From contig JBBCHM010000001.1 of NCBI GenBank assembly GCA_037200045.1, positions 186,001 through 250,000 of the forward strand: a stretch of 64,000 nucleotides of DNA, given 5' to 3'. Every line of letters begins with the position of its first letter. Within the stretch, counting starts at the first letter, position 1. A program made the translations under genes and the position numbers. Below, piece after piece: positions 18,011-27,445 of the stretch. The notes under the pieces were generated by a model, which worked only from the letters and a program-made list of their open reading frames with translations, was not told the DNA's origin and made no database searches. The DNA is from Rhizomicrobium sp. Its GTDB lineage: Bacteria; Pseudomonadota; Alphaproteobacteria; Micropepsales; Micropepsaceae.

Positions 18011-19120
18011 ATGCGAGGGAGCGACGAACGGTCTGGGGCGCTTTTCAGCTACGTTGATTTGGAAGCACGGGTCCGTAAGGACCATCCTCTACGGGTGATC
18101 CGGGAGCTCGCGAACGCGGCGCTGAGCGATCTGTCGAAGGAGTTCTCCAAGCTCTACACGGACTTCGGCCGGCCCGGGATCGCGCCGGAGAAGCTGTTGC
18201 GGGCGATGCTGCTGCAGGCGTTCTACGGGGTGCGTTCGGAGCGGCAATTGATGGAGCGGATGGAGTTCGACCTTCTGTTCCGCTGGTTCGTGGGGCTCGG
18301 CGTGGACGATGCGGTGTGGGACCACTCGACCGTCTCGAAGAACCGCGACCGGCTTCTTGAGGGCAAGATCGCGGCGAAGTTCCTGAACGCGATCTTGGCC
18401 CAGCCGCCGGTGAAGCGCCTGTTGTCGAGCGAGCACTTCTCGGTGGACGGGACGCTGATCGAAGCGTGGGCATCGATCAAGAGCTTCCGCAGGAAGGACG
18501 GCAGCGACCGGGACGGCGATGGTCCCGGACGCAATGCCGAGCGCAACTTCCACAAGGAGAAGCGCTCCAACGAGACCCACGAAAGCACGACCGATCCCGA
18601 TGCCCGGCTGTACAAGAAGGGCGACGGCCAGCCGGCCAAGCTCTGCTACATGGGTCATGCGCTGATGGAGAACCGCCATGGCCTGGCGGTTGGGGGCGGG
18701 GCGAGCCAGGCCACCGGCACGGCCGAACGCGACGAGGCGCTGATGCTGGTCGGTCGCCGTCGCGGGCGACGAAGACGGCGGATCACGCTGGGCGCGGACA
18801 AAGCCTATGACGTCGAAGTCTTTGTCCAGGCGCTGAAGGACCGTTCCGTCACGCCGCACATCGCCATCGACGGGCATCTGAGCAAGACTGGCAAACCGCG
18901 CAAGACCGCCATCGACGGGCGGACCTTGCGTCATGCGGGCTACGCGATCAGCCAACGCTGCCGCAAGCGCATCGAGGAGGTGTTCGGCTGGATCAAGGGT
19001 GCGGCCGGGCTCGCCAAGGTCAAGGTCCGAGGTCTGGCGCGCGTCAACGCCACCTTCGTCATGGCTTTGTCCGCCTACAATCTCGTCCGCCTGCCCAAGC
19101 TCCTGGCGGTGCAATCATGA
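18011..19120 (+). CDS. IS5-family transposase (DDE, DUF772-type N-terminus)
   Basis: A 369-residue transposase. The N-terminal region (KHPLRVIRELANAAL-like, then GRPGIAPEKLLRAMLLQAFY) is the DUF772 helical domain. The DDE core is visible as FSVDGTLIEAW (first Asp), TLGADKAYDVE (second Asp) and RIEEVFGWIK (Glu). A basic insertion containing RRRGRRRRR lies before the second Asp. The frame is intact, so the element may still be active. The ATG at 18011 follows GAGGGGCTGACG. Its last four bases overlap the passenger gene. Confidence 0.9.
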   Translation: MRGSDERSGALFSYVDLEARVRKDHPLRVIRELANAALSDLSKEFSKLYTDFGRPGIAPEKLLRAMLLQAFYGVRSERQLMERMEFDLLFRWFVGLGVDDAVWDHSTVSKNRDRLLEGKIAAKFLNAILAQPPVKRLLSSEHFSVDGTLIEAWASIKSFRRKDGSDRDGDGPGRNAERNFHKEKRSNETHESTTDPDARLYKKGDGQPAKLCYMGHALMENRHGLAVGGGASQATGTAERDEALMLVGRRRGRRRRRITLGADKAYDVEVFVQALKDRSVTPHIAIDGHLSKTGKPRKTAIDGRTLRHAGYAISQRCRKRIEEVFGWIKGAAGLAKVKVRGLARVNATFVMALSAYNLVRLPKLLAVQS

Positions 19121-19446
19121 CGCTGAAGGGCAAGTGGCGCATCACCGAGATGCCGGATTATGAGGCCGACTTCCTGGACATGATGGAGCATGCCTTTATC
19201 CTGTTCGACGGCAACGGAGGCGGCGAGTTTGCCTTCGGTTGCGTCACCGGCGCCATCCAGGCAGCCGGCGACACCGACAACGTCGAGTTCTCCTGGGCCG
19301 GCAACAACGAGATGGACGAGGCTTGCGGCGAAGGATGGGCTGAACTTCAGCCCAACGGCACCCTCGAAGGCCAAATCTGCTTCCATAACGGCGACGAAGC
19401 CGACTTCAGAGCCAAACCCTGGAAGACTTCTTCAACAGCCTGCTAG
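19117..19446 (+). CDS. small IS passenger protein of unknown function
   Basis: A 109-residue acidic protein starting in ATGA overlap with the transposase, so it is translationally coupled. It begins MTLKGKWRITEMPDYEADF and has a glycine/glutamate-rich middle with GGGEFAFGCVTG. I recall similar small genes beside DDE transposases of this kind in alphaproteobacteria, always unnamed. The last residues (TSSTAC) are encoded by the terminal inverted repeat, and the stop codon TAG (19444-19446) lies outside the element, in the target site. It may be an accessory or regulatory protein of transposition; no catalytic motif is evident. Confidence 0.7.
   Translation: MTLKGKWRITEMPDYEADFLDMMEHAFILFDGNGGGEFAFGCVTGAIQAAGDTDNVEFSWAGNNEMDEACGEGWAELQPNGTLEGQICFHNGDEADFRAKPWKTSSTAC
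19425..19441 (-). repeat. right terminal inverted repeat of the IS element
   Basis: GACTTCTTCAACAGCCT, the exact reverse complement of the left repeat. It also encodes the C-terminus of the passenger protein. Confidence 0.85.
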
Positions 19447-19513
19447 ACCTTGTTTTGTCGCCGGTGACTGGGTGAGAGTTGTGCGACCAATTTGCGTAAG
19501 GGGAGAAAATTGG

Positions 19514-20260
19514 ATGACCATTGTCCTTGTCCATGGAAATCCCGAAACGGACGCGATTTGGAACGATCTCTTACCGCATCTGCGCGATGATACCATTGTT
19601 CGTCTGTCTCCACCCGGATACGGCTCGCCCATTCCTCCGGGCTTTGACTGTTCAGTCGACGCCTATCGCGACTGGTTGGCAGGCGAGCTGAAGAATTTCG
19701 CGCAACCGGTAGATCTCGTGGGGCACGACTGGGGCGGTGGACATGTCATGCGCATCGCAATGGATTATCCAAATCTAATACGGTCTTGGACGAGCGATGT
19801 GCTGGGTGTCTTCGACGGGGACTATGTCTGGCACGATCAGGCGCAAATCTGGCAGACGCCGAAGGCCGGAGAACTAGCGGTTCGGCAGATGCTGGGCGCG
19901 CCGTCCGATATGCTGGCCCAACGATACGAAAGCTTCGGTATGACCCCGCCGATTGCTCGGAAAATGGCGGCTGGTACTAACCGCGACATGGGAAGAGCAA
20001 TGCTCGCATTATATCGATCGGCGGCTCAGCCGGTGATGCGCGATCTTGGTAACGGTTTGCCAAGGGCGAACGGCAAACCCGGATTGGCGCTGATCGCGAC
20101 CGAAGATACCTACGGCGGCGGGGAGGAACTCGCGCGCCGTTCTGCCGAGCGCGCCGGTGCGAAGATAGCCGTCTTGAAAGGGGCGGGACATTGGTGGATG
20201 TGCCAACAGCCAAAACAAGGTGCCGACGCGATTAATGCGTTCCTGGAAAACCTGAATTAG
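19514..20260 (+). CDS. alpha/beta hydrolase (epoxide hydrolase/haloalkane dehalogenase-like)
   Basis: A 248-residue alpha/beta-hydrolase. VLVHGNPETDAIW is the oxyanion-hole strand. The nucleophile elbow GHDWGGGH carries Asp72, not Ser, as in epoxide hydrolases and haloalkane dehalogenases, and GAGHWWMCQQP supplies the catalytic His near the C-terminus. The ATG at 19514 is preceded by GGGGAGAAAATTGG; frames extending further upstream read into the IS element and are not real. It stands alone downstream of the IS, and the promoter lies in the short gap 19447-19500. Substrate unknown. Confidence 0.85.
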   Translation: MTIVLVHGNPETDAIWNDLLPHLRDDTIVRLSPPGYGSPIPPGFDCSVDAYRDWLAGELKNFAQPVDLVGHDWGGGHVMRIAMDYPNLIRSWTSDVLGVFDGDYVWHDQAQIWQTPKAGELAVRQMLGAPSDMLAQRYESFGMTPPIARKMAAGTNRDMGRAMLALYRSAAQPVMRDLGNGLPRANGKPGLALIATEDTYGGGEELARRSAERAGAKIAVLKGAGHWWMCQQPKQGADAINAFLENLN

Positions 20261-20363
20261 ATGGACAATGTTCTTCGTGGCGCGCCGATTGGAGCCGGCT
20301 GCCGCGTTGGGAGAAGTCCACGACCTCCCGCCACCTCGCCATGGCCGTGAACTTGCCGCACAT

Positions 20364-20684
20364 CTACCAGCCGCCCGGATGCGTGTGGGTGCATGTGATG
20401 GTGACGCTTACCTTGCTCCGGCACGTCTTACAGAAGATTCCCGGTAGGACCGCGTTGTGCAGCGCGGTGGTCAGCCGCTTGTGCGCTTGAATGAGCCTGT
20501 ACGGGTGCATTTGCCGCCGCGTCTCGCATCGCTCGCATCTTACGATGACAAGATAGTCGGCTTCGCACGCATCCGCGAGTGTCACGACCACGCCGTGAAA
20601 ATTGTGCCGTCCTGTGTCTTCTACAATCAGTCGCGGTCCAGGCGACGCCCAATGCCGGTAGCGCGTCTTCCAACGCCTTGGCAC
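20364..20684 (-). CDS. possible small zinc-ribbon protein
   Basis: The stretch 20261-20877 between the hydrolase and tonB has only this candidate, a minus-strand frame of 106 codons from a GTG. The second half contains IVRCERCETRRQMHPYRLI and then GIFCKTCRSKVSV, two CxxC pairs about 40 residues apart, the shape of small zinc-ribbon proteins seen in sphingomonads. The N-terminal third shows no recognisable feature, so the start may be internal. It may also be a decayed copy. Confidence 0.4.
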   Translation of the reverse strand: MPRRWKTRYRHWASPGPRLIVEDTGRHNFHGVVVTLADACEADYLVIVRCERCETRRQMHPYRLIQAHKRLTTALHNAVLPGIFCKTCRSKVSVTITCTHTHPGGW

Positions 20685-20877
20685 CGTCGCCCCCTAAGAA
20701 CCGGCATAGGTGCCGCCCATTGAAAGGGTAATTGGTTCGTGGGACAGCGTATGGCAGCAGCTTTCGTCGTCCGACGGACCATCGTGCGGACGAGCCAGAA
20801 CGCGGGTCGTTCCTGGTGTCCCCGAAGGGATAGCTGGAGATGCGTCGCTGGCGGTCGGAGAAACGGCACCGCCGGAC

Positions 20878-21552
20878 TCAGTCGTTCAGCGAAAACTCGA
20901 TCGGAACGATGGCGTCCAGCTTGTTCATTCCGGCGGGCAGCGGCGGCAGCGGTTGGGCGCGCTGAATCAGCGCCAGCGCTTCGTTGTCGAGGACGGGCCG
21001 GCCGCTGCTCTTGGCGATCTCGAAGGACAAAACCCTGCCGTCGGGGTCCATCACAAAATGGAGCATCACCGTGCCTTCGATGTGCGCCTTGCGCGCTTCC
21101 GGAGGGTAGCGCTTGAAGCGGTTGAGCTGGTCGAGCAGTCGGGCGATGAAAGCATTGCGCCCTTCGCCCGTTGCGTGCGCGGGCGTCGGCACGGTAGGGG
21201 GGGATGGCGCAGGCGGGGCTGGTGCCGCGACGAAGGGGCTGGGCGTCGTCTCAATCATCACCTCCGGCGGCGGCATTGTGACCACGGCCGGCTTGGTCAG
21301 CGCCGGCGGGGGAGGCGCCAAGTCATCGAGCTTCTTCTTGACCGGATCGAGATGCACGGTGATCGCCTGCGGTTGCACGATACGCGCTGTGTGCACGCCG
21401 AAGACCAGGCCGGCCAGTACGACAATATGAGCGATGACCGTAATCAAGATGGCGCCGATGCGGTTGCTGGCGGGCGCCTGGGACTGCTGGAACCGCGCCA
21501 GCGGATGGCCCGTATCCATGTCGAAGGCCTCGCCGGACACTTGCATATTCAT
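20878..21552 (-). CDS. tonB: TonB-family energy transducer
   Basis: About 224 residues. A cytoplasmic N-terminus is followed by one membrane helix (IGAILITVIAHIVVLAGLVFG). A proline-rich periplasmic spacer (LAPPPPALTKPAV, APAPPAPSPPTVPTP) precedes the C-terminal TonB domain, with YPPEARKAHIEGTV and the SSGRPVLDNEALALI segment. It couples the proton-motive force via ExbB/ExbD to outer-membrane receptors. The ATG at 21552 overlaps the PepSY gene stop (ATGA), placing it last in the iron-uptake operon. No exbBD genes are nearby, so it must use ones elsewhere. Confidence 0.9.
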   Translation of the reverse strand: MNMQVSGEAFDMDTGHPLARFQQSQAPASNRIGAILITVIAHIVVLAGLVFGVHTARIVQPQAITVHLDPVKKKLDDLAPPPPALTKPAVVTMPPPEVMIETTPSPFVAAPAPPAPSPPTVPTPAHATGEGRNAFIARLLDQLNRFKRYPPEARKAHIEGTVMLHFVMDPDGRVLSFEIAKSSGRPVLDNEALALIQRAQPLPPLPAGMNKLDAIVPIEFSLND

Positions 21553-22742
21553 TTCGCCGCTCCCCCTTCGACCCATTGTGGGGCCAGGGGCTCATTCATG
21601 GTGACATGCCGCCGACGCTTTTTGACCCACATCGTGATGCCGGTGACGACGAACAAGGCCGGGGCAAAGCCGGTCAGGAAGACCAGAAAGCGCCAGATCG
21701 GATGGAGCGTCCCCTGATGAATCGGGCGTTGCCAGCCGAGGAAGCTGCCGGAAGGATCGCGCCGCGCGATCACCGTCGCGCGATAAGGATCGACGAGCAC
21801 GGTCGCCGGAACCGACCCGTGGCTGAGGAAGGCGACGCTGATCGGCTGATCGGGATGCGCCGGCAGCGTGATGCTGCGCGGCGTGGCGTCCGGGAGCGCC
21901 GCTTCGGCGAGCTTGAGGGCACCGTCGGCCCCGATGGCGTCAACGCCTTCTATCGGTTCGACGTGGGGTGGGGAGGAAGGCCCCGCCGGACTCATGCCCA
22001 TCGCTTGCGGCCATGCGAGAACAACGCCTGAAAAGCTCACCGCCATGAATACCGCGAATATCCAAATGCCCGCCGCCGCGTGCAGCTCGCGATGAAAGCG
22101 CAGACCTTTGGCGGTGCGCCGCACGAGGAAAGCGTATTTCCACTGGCCCCCGCGCGGCCACCACAGAACCAGGCCGGTCGCGCCGAGGATGAGCATCGCA
22201 ACGCCCAGCCAGCCGACGACGAGGCTGCGGCCGTCGCGGCCCATCAGGAAATTGCCGTGCAGTTGATGCGCAAAGACCAGAAAGGGCGGCATCGCTGCCG
22301 CGCGAGTTCCGAGCACGCTGCCGCTGACCGGATCGAGGAACAACAGCTTGCTTCTGCCTGGACCACCCTCGGGAGCCGCGCCGCCCTCGCTCCTTGCGGC
22401 GTGACGATGCCGCCTTCCTTCGCGACCGCCCGTTTCTGACATTGGCCCCATGCGGGAGATTTGACCGACGCGCATCAACACGGGCTGACCCGCTATCACG
22501 GGCAGAGCGATCTGCAGCTGGTCGTGCTTGGCGATGGCCCGTGCCACATCGACGATCGCGTCGAGCGACAACACCGGACCCGTTGCCACCGCATGCGGTG
22601 GCGGATCGAGAAAATCGGCGATTTCCTGGTCGTAGACGATCGCGCTGCCCGACAGGCCGAGCAGCGCCGCCAAGATGCCGAGCACCAGGCCGATCCACAT
22701 ATGAACCAGGAACAGCAGCTGGCGAATTCTTATGAAGCTCAT
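21549..22742 (-). CDS. PepSY-associated membrane protein (siderophore-linked reductase-like)
   Basis: About 397 residues with the four-helix PepSY_TM architecture: LLFLVHMWIGLVLGILAALLGLSG at the N-terminus, then a periplasmic PepSY region. Helices in GWLGVAMLILGATGLVLWWP and AVFMAVSFSGVVLAWP follow, then a last helix and a basic tail (KKRRRH). Proteins of this family beside PiuC and TonB receptors are thought to reduce or release iron from imported siderophores. I place the start at 22742 (MSFIRIRQ); five extra residues are possible from 22757. It overlaps tonB by 4 bases and slightly overlaps piuC. Confidence 0.85.
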   Translation of the reverse strand: MSFIRIRQLLFLVHMWIGLVLGILAALLGLSGSAIVYDQEIADFLDPPPHAVATGPVLSLDAIVDVARAIAKHDQLQIALPVIAGQPVLMRVGQISRMGPMSETGGREGRRHRHAARSEGGAAPEGGPGRSKLLFLDPVSGSVLGTRAAAMPPFLVFAHQLHGNFLMGRDGRSLVVGWLGVAMLILGATGLVLWWPRGGQWKYAFLVRRTAKGLRFHRELHAAAGIWIFAVFMAVSFSGVVLAWPQAMGMSPAGPSSPPHVEPIEGVDAIGADGALKLAEAALPDATPRSITLPAHPDQPISVAFLSHGSVPATVLVDPYRATVIARRDPSGSFLGWQRPIHQGTLHPIWRFLVFLTGFAPALFVVTGITMWVKKRRRHVTMNEPLAPQWVEGGAAK

Positions 22743-22749
22743 GGCATCC

Positions 22750-23445
22750 TCACGCATCCGCCCAGCGGCGGATGAGGTTGTGATAGAGGCCGGTGAGCCG
22801 CACCACCTCGTCGTTGTCGCCCAGCGCCTTGCGCAGGCCCTGGATGGCGGTGTCGAGATCGAACAGCAGGGTGCGGGCGCTTTCGTCGCGCACCATGCTC
22901 TGGATCCAGAAGAAGCTTGCCCAGCGGCTGCCGCGCGTCACCGGCGTGACGCGGTGCCGGCTGGTCGCCGAATAGAGTACCATGTCGCCCGCGGGCAGCT
23001 TGACGCTGTGCGTGCCATAGGTGTCCTCGATGACGAGATCGCCGCCGTCGTAATCCTCAGGGTTGGTGAGGAACAGCGTCGCCGACAGGTCGGTGCGCAC
23101 GCGGATAGGCGCGGCGCTGCCCAGCGAGGGTTTCACAAAGCGGATCGCATTGTCGATGTGATTGCCGAAATTCATCCCGCCGTCATAGCGGTTGAACAGG
23201 GGCGGAAAAACGCGAAGCGGCAGCGCCGCCGAGGTGAACAATTCGTTTCGGCCAAGGGCGCGCAGGATAACCTCGCCGAGGGCGCGTGCGGCGGGCGCGT
23301 TCTCCGGAACCTGGAGATTGTATTTCGCGCCCGCCGATTGCGTGCCTGCCGTCACCTTGCCGTCCACCCAATCCGTTCCGGCCAACTGGCCGCGCATGTC
23401 CGCGACCTGGTCGGCGGAAAGGAGCTGGGGAACGTGCACCATCAT
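22750..23445 (-). CDS. piuC: PKHD-type Fe(II)/2-oxoglutarate hydroxylase PiuC
   Basis: A 231-residue member of the PiuC/YbiX family. The Fe(II) facial triad is visible as His96 and Asp98 (NFGNHIDN) and His164 (TSRHRVTPV), with Arg174 for 2-oxoglutarate. The start [14 protein letters not shown] lies two bases after the receptor stop; longer frames read back into the receptor gene. PiuC genes accompany catecholate siderophore receptors in many proteobacteria and are Fur-regulated. The substrate is not established. Confidence 0.92.
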   Translation of the reverse strand: MMVHVPQLLSADQVADMRGQLAGTDWVDGKVTAGTQSAGAKYNLQVPENAPAARALGEVILRALGRNELFTSAALPLRVFPPLFNRYDGGMNFGNHIDNAIRFVKPSLGSAAPIRVRTDLSATLFLTNPEDYDGGDLVIEDTYGTHSVKLPAGDMVLYSATSRHRVTPVTRGSRWASFFWIQSMVRDESARTLLFDLDTAIQGLRKALGDNDEVVRLTGLYHNLIRRWADA

Positions 23446-23447
23446 GG

Positions 23448-25829
23448 CTAGAGCGCAGCTCCCACCGAGAAGATGAAGGTACGCCCGGCCGCCGGCGTGG
23501 CGCGGTTGCCGAAGGACTGGGAATAATAGAGCCGGTCGGCCAGGTTGTTGACGTTGAGCTGGAAGTGCAGCTTGTCGATCTTGTAGGCGATCACCGCATC
23601 GAGCTCCACAGTCTCCGGAATTTCGACGACGCGGCCGAGCGGATAGCCTGCTGCGCTCGGCGCGGTATAGGCATTGAACAGATGGCTCTGATAGAATAGG
23701 CCGCCGCCGAAGGACAGGCCCGGCAGCAGATCGACGGCATTGTAGTCGGCCCATACCGAGGCGGCGTTCTTCGGCACGAAGGTGATCTGCTTGCCGATAT
23801 TGTAGGCAGTGGTGTCGAACGTCACGACGGGGCTGAGATAGGTATAGGAGGCGGTCAGGTTGAGGTGTTCCAGCACCTCGCCGGTCGCCGAGCCCTCGAA
23901 GCCCTGCACCCGCTGCTTCTGGCTGGATTCCAGCAGGATGTCGCCGGTGTTGGGATCGGTCTGCAGCGCGTTCGACTTGGTTTCCTGGAAGATCGAACCC
24001 GAAAGCCCGAGCACGCCGTCGAACAGGGCGAACTTGGCGCCCACTTCGATATTCTCGCTCTTGTCGGGCGCGAGCGCCGCTAGGGCGGCGGATGGCGGGT
24101 TGGGCGCGCCGACCACCGAGGTGCCTTCCGGCGTCACCGCCTTGCCCCAGGAGAAATAATAGGTCTGCGTCTCGTCCGGCTCGAAGACCAGGCTGGCGCG
24201 CGGATCGAACAGGAAGGACGGCATCTTGAGGTTGGTGTAGGGATAGGGCGCGGCCGGCGTCCCCACGGTCACCGTCTTCCAGTTGGCGCGATATTCATCA
24301 ACGCGCAGGCCCGCGATCACGGAGAGCGTATCGAGGATCCAGAAGCGATCGGTGGCGAACGCCGCCAAGTCGGTCGCCGCGGCGCTGGAATAGAGCACGC
24401 TCGTGGCCGTGTCGCTGCCCAGGTTGGTGGGCGTTGGCAGGATCGGCGCATAGCCCGGCGGCGTCTGATGATTGAAACCGAACAGCGGGAAGCCGATATT
24501 CCCGCGCGACGCGACGTTGGTGCCGGGCGGACTCAGTTGGTAAACATAGGTCGCCGGATTGGGCAGCGAATAGGCGTAAACCGTGCGGTCCGAACTCTGA
24601 TAAGAGGCGTCGATGCCGACGATCAGCACGTTGTGGAACCGGCCGATATGGAATTCGGCATTGGCGCTCGCAATATCCTGCACGCCCCAACTCGCCTGGT
24701 GATAGGGGCCGCTGCCGCCGGTGCGTACCAGCGTCTGGGTGGGATCGAACGAACCCGGTGCGGCGCCGGGGCTAGCGATGCCGAACAGGTGCAGGTTGCA
24801 GTAGTGCGTCGTGATCGTATTATCGCAGGAGTCGGTTGGGGTGTAGCGGAAATCGCGGGAATAGACGGCCACGCGGGTGTCGTTCTCCAATGTCAGCCAG
24901 TCGCTCGCGGTGTGGCTGAGCTTGGCGGTGACGAGGTCGGCGGTATTCTTGTCATGGTCCACCTTGAAGCCCATGTAGGTGCTGCGCGGTACGCCGAATT
25001 CGGTTGCCGGCTTGGCATAGATCGAGTTGGGCGGCGAGGCGACCACCACGCCGTAGTCCTGGCGCGCCGCAGTCTGTTGGTGCAGCCAGTTTAGAGTGAA
25101 CACCGTGTCGGTGCCCAAGCCCAACGCGACCGAGGGCGCGATGCCGAAGCGGGTGGAATGGGTGAGGTCGCGGTCTACCACGCCGGTATCCGTCTCCATT
25201 ATGTTGAGGCGGAAGGCACCGGTGTCGCTGAACTGGTAATTGATGTCGGCGGTCCCACGGTAATGATCGCCATTGCCGATCTCGCCGTTGACGAGATAGC
25301 TGTCGCCCAGATGCGGCGTCTTGGTGATGGTGTTGATCGCGCCGCCGGTGGTGCCACGGCCGAACATCAGACCGGACGGGCCCTTCAGCACCTGCACTTC
25401 TTCATAGTCGAAGCTGTCGCGCGTGTAGGCAGCGAAGTCGCGCAGCCCATCGAGATAGACGTCGTCCTTGGCGTCAAAGCCGTTGATCTTGAATTGGTCG
25501 CCCGCCAGCGTACCACCCTCGCCGATCGCGATGGTGATGCCCGGCACGTTCTTGAGAGCATCGCCCAGCGTGGTGGTCGCCTGCTGCCGCATGACCTCGC
25601 CGGTCACCACCGACACCGCCTGGGGCGTGTCCTGGATGCTGGTCGTGGGCATGGTGGAAATTGGTGGCGTATGGTTCTGCGCGTTGTGGTCCGCGTCGTC
25701 TTTGACCGTGACCGGCCCCAACGTCACCGGACCCGTATCGCTCTGCGCCAGGGCAGGCGTGGAAAGCATGAGCGCAATCACACCCAGCGAAGCGCCTGTG
25801 CGCAGCTTGGCGGCGGAAGTGTCGAACAT
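23448..25829 (-). CDS. TonB-dependent siderophore receptor (Fiu/catecholate type)
   Basis: A 793-residue outer-membrane receptor. The signal peptide ends at ALAQ. The plug domain contains [13 protein letters not shown] and [19 protein letters not shown], and the barrel ends in a terminal hydrophobic residue (FSVGAAL). [11 protein letters not shown] near the mature N-terminus may serve as TonB box. There is no STN domain, so it is a transporter and not a transducer. It heads the receptor-piuC-PepSY-tonB run, with hemP 105 bases upstream. The partner genes suggest catechol-type ferric siderophores. Confidence 0.9.
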   Translation of the reverse strand: MFDTSAAKLRTGASLGVIALMLSTPALAQSDTGPVTLGPVTVKDDADHNAQNHTPPISTMPTTSIQDTPQAVSVVTGEVMRQQATTTLGDALKNVPGITIAIGEGGTLAGDQFKINGFDAKDDVYLDGLRDFAAYTRDSFDYEEVQVLKGPSGLMFGRGTTGGAINTITKTPHLGDSYLVNGEIGNGDHYRGTADINYQFSDTGAFRLNIMETDTGVVDRDLTHSTRFGIAPSVALGLGTDTVFTLNWLHQQTAARQDYGVVVASPPNSIYAKPATEFGVPRSTYMGFKVDHDKNTADLVTAKLSHTASDWLTLENDTRVAVYSRDFRYTPTDSCDNTITTHYCNLHLFGIASPGAAPGSFDPTQTLVRTGGSGPYHQASWGVQDIASANAEFHIGRFHNVLIVGIDASYQSSDRTVYAYSLPNPATYVYQLSPPGTNVASRGNIGFPLFGFNHQTPPGYAPILPTPTNLGSDTATSVLYSSAAATDLAAFATDRFWILDTLSVIAGLRVDEYRANWKTVTVGTPAAPYPYTNLKMPSFLFDPRASLVFEPDETQTYYFSWGKAVTPEGTSVVGAPNPPSAALAALAPDKSENIEVGAKFALFDGVLGLSGSIFQETKSNALQTDPNTGDILLESSQKQRVQGFEGSATGEVLEHLNLTASYTYLSPVVTFDTTAYNIGKQITFVPKNAASVWADYNAVDLLPGLSFGGGLFYQSHLFNAYTAPSAAGYPLGRVVEIPETVELDAVIAYKIDKLHFQLNVNNLADRLYYSQSFGNRATPAAGRTFIFSVGAAL

Positions 25830-25934
25830 GGAATATCCCCTCGAAGTTCAGCGTTTGATTGGACCTGGCTGGCTTCCGACCGCTGAGCGCGGATAAGGGG
25901 CTGGCTTGGCATGTGGAGAAGCAAGGCGATCCCG

Positions 25935-26123
25935 CTACTTGGTCAGGATCAGCTTGCGGTTGCTTGTGAGGCGAAGTCGGTACTCGGCCCCGTCATGGAC
26001 CAAGACTGCTTCGCGCCCTCCGGCCAGAAGATCATTGACGCTGATCCGCGGGACCGGGCGGCCGGGCGTGACAGGAGCCTTCGAACTGGGCGACTTCCTT
26101 GCGTCCCTGAAATTGCCCGGCAC
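25935..26123 (-). CDS. hemP: hemin uptake protein HemP
   Basis: A 62-residue protein whose second half, EAVLVHDGAEYRLRLTSN followed by KLILTK, is the HemP signature. The preceding ISVNDLLAGGR is also typical. HemP proteins are small, strongly iron-regulated and commonly first in haem or siderophore uptake operons. The GTG start at 26123 has GGGGGAG about 12 bases upstream; a slightly shorter form is possible. A Fur-box-like sequence lies at 26245-26265 in its upstream region. Confidence 0.85.
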   Translation of the reverse strand: MPGNFRDARKSPSSKAPVTPGRPVPRISVNDLLAGGREAVLVHDGAEYRLRLTSNRKLILTK

Positions 26124-26244
26124 GGCTCTGCCGCTCCCCCTCGCTTTACGCTGCTACAAAGCATGCTACCTAATATGCTGCAAGTGCGTTTTAGTCGCAA
26201 ATGTCAGACAAAAGCCGCGCTCGCCGTCCGCGTAATGGCGTATA

Positions 26245-26265
26245 TTGCGATTGACACTCAATATC
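26245..26265 (-). promoter_or_regulatory. Fur-box-like site upstream of hemP
   Basis: On the plus strand, TTGCGATTGACACTCAATAT followed by C; on the minus strand it begins GATATTGAGTGTCAAT, which resembles the GATAATGATwwTCATTATC Fur consensus. The first ten bases, TTGCGATTGA, are identical to a better palindrome at 32669-32691. It lies about 120 bases before the hemP start, where Fur control of the iron-uptake operon is expected. The stretch 26124-26435 otherwise holds no gene. Confidence 0.45.
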
Positions 26266-26435
26266 AGATGTGATGCCTTGAAATTCCTTTTGCGAGTTAT
26301 TCGTAGCTGGAGGTCGCTTTGAAGGGCCAGCAACGCGTGTTTCTTGCCATTTGACACATCGTTTGGGGCCGTCAATGGGGCTGGCTTCCCGGAAGTTGCA
26401 GATCGTTTGGCCGACGAGACAGGCACGGTGAGCGC

Positions 26436-26723
26436 ATGAGCGGTCCCGCAAAGGCGCGTTTTGAGTTGACAGAACGACGATCGCCGCAGGCCTTCATCGA
26501 TGAGTGCAAAGCTGCCGGCATCCGCATGGGGAGCAAGCGGCGCGCTATTGCAAAAGCTCTCGCCGGCATCGAAGGCCTATTCGACTTCGACTCCGTATGG
26601 GCGCGCATACGCGGCGTCGAGCCGGCGATTTCGCGCGGCACGGTCTACCTGTCGCTGCGCCGGTTTCGCGGGGCAGGTTTGATCCGAAAGCCGCATAGCC
26701 ATTCCAACCAAACGGTCGAATGA
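26436..26723 (+). CDS. stand-alone Fur-family winged-helix protein
   Basis: A 95-residue protein that aligns by eye with the DNA-binding half of Fur. It contains KRRAIAKALAGIEGLFDFD, the recognition-helix segment ISRGTVYLSLRRFRGAGLI, and nothing after IRK except a short His/Ser tail. Normal Fur proteins are 135-150 residues with a C-terminal metal-binding dimerisation domain, which is absent here. The tail HSHSNQT is not a substitute for that domain. It is divergent from hemP and overlaps the next gene by ATGA. It may compete with or modulate Fur at the local boxes, or be a degenerate paralogue. Confidence 0.7.
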   Translation: MSGPAKARFELTERRSPQAFIDECKAAGIRMGSKRRAIAKALAGIEGLFDFDSVWARIRGVEPAISRGTVYLSLRRFRGAGLIRKPHSHSNQTVE

Positions 26724-27200
26724 GGTTCGTCATGCTGCCATCAGCGCCGGCGGAATCGGATGGTGACCGCGCCGAACATCTGCTGGTCCTCGCGTGGCGC
26801 ATGCTGGTTGCCGGGCGGGCGCGTTGCCCGATGCTGCATGAACAGCTCGCGGCAGAGGTAGGGGATCACGCGATGGGCCTCTTGTCGGTGCTCAGCGTCT
26901 TTCTGATGACCCTGGGAAACGGCAATCGGCGGCGACTGTCGGTCGGCCCTTCCGGCATGTCATCACCGCACCGGCGACGAACAGGGGATGCTGACGCTTA
27001 TCGCCGCCGCGCAGAGCGGGGATGACGAACGTGTCGCCGCGCATCTGCGTTGGCTGGTGCGGCCCGGCCGGCAAACTGCGGCACTGCAAAGCTTGCGCGC
27101 TCTCGCACGCCTCACCTGCGACGCTGGCCTTCGGATTGATCCCTGTTCGCTCTCCGATACAGAACTTGCATGGTGGTCCGAGGCCCAGGGGAAATGCTGA
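26720..27200 (+). pseudogene. frameshifted paralogue of the 157-residue protein encoded at 32156-32629
   Basis: Two adjacent frames together match the intact protein on the minus strand at 32156-32629. The first frame carries AEHLLVLAWRMLVAGRARCP (compare AEHLLVWSWRRIAAGQACCP). The second carries GMLTLIAAAQ and AAHLRWLVRPGR (compare VLILVAAAQ and EAHLRWIAVPEK). Removing one base near 26957 restores continuity (GPSG-CHHRTGDEQ against APG-CLAVTADERQ). It starts in ATGA overlap with the Fur-like gene. Function of the family is unknown; both copies are in the iron block. A sequencing error cannot be excluded. Confidence 0.7.
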
Positions 27201-27445
27201 CGGCGCCCGCCAGCTTTGGACTGTTTCTCAACGCGGGGGACACTGCCCGTCTGCTGGGCAACACGTAGCGAATCCGGTCGGCACAGCCGCGACGCTCGCG
27301 CCGCTGTTCATGGAAGCGATCGGCGAACGGCGCGATATATTCTCGTCGATCGACCGTTTTGGCCACGAGATGCCTCCGCGCTTTGCAGACGCATGAGCCG
27401 TCGAATGTGTCTCCGCCAACACGGATCGGCAGAAAGAGCCGCTGC

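Larger units (their letters stand above)
17935..19442 (+). mobile_element. IS5-family-like insertion sequence with passenger gene
   Basis: The element is about 1.5 kb. It is bounded by 17-bp perfect terminal inverted repeats (AGGCTGTTGAAGAAGTC at 17936-17952 and its complement at 19425-19441) and encodes a transposase plus a small second gene. Flanks are CTAA on the left and CTAG on the right, in line with the YTAR/CTA-type targets of IS5 relatives, though the last base differs. It lies immediately after the E3 gene, in its stop codon. Exact ends are uncertain by one or two bases. Confidence 0.85.
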
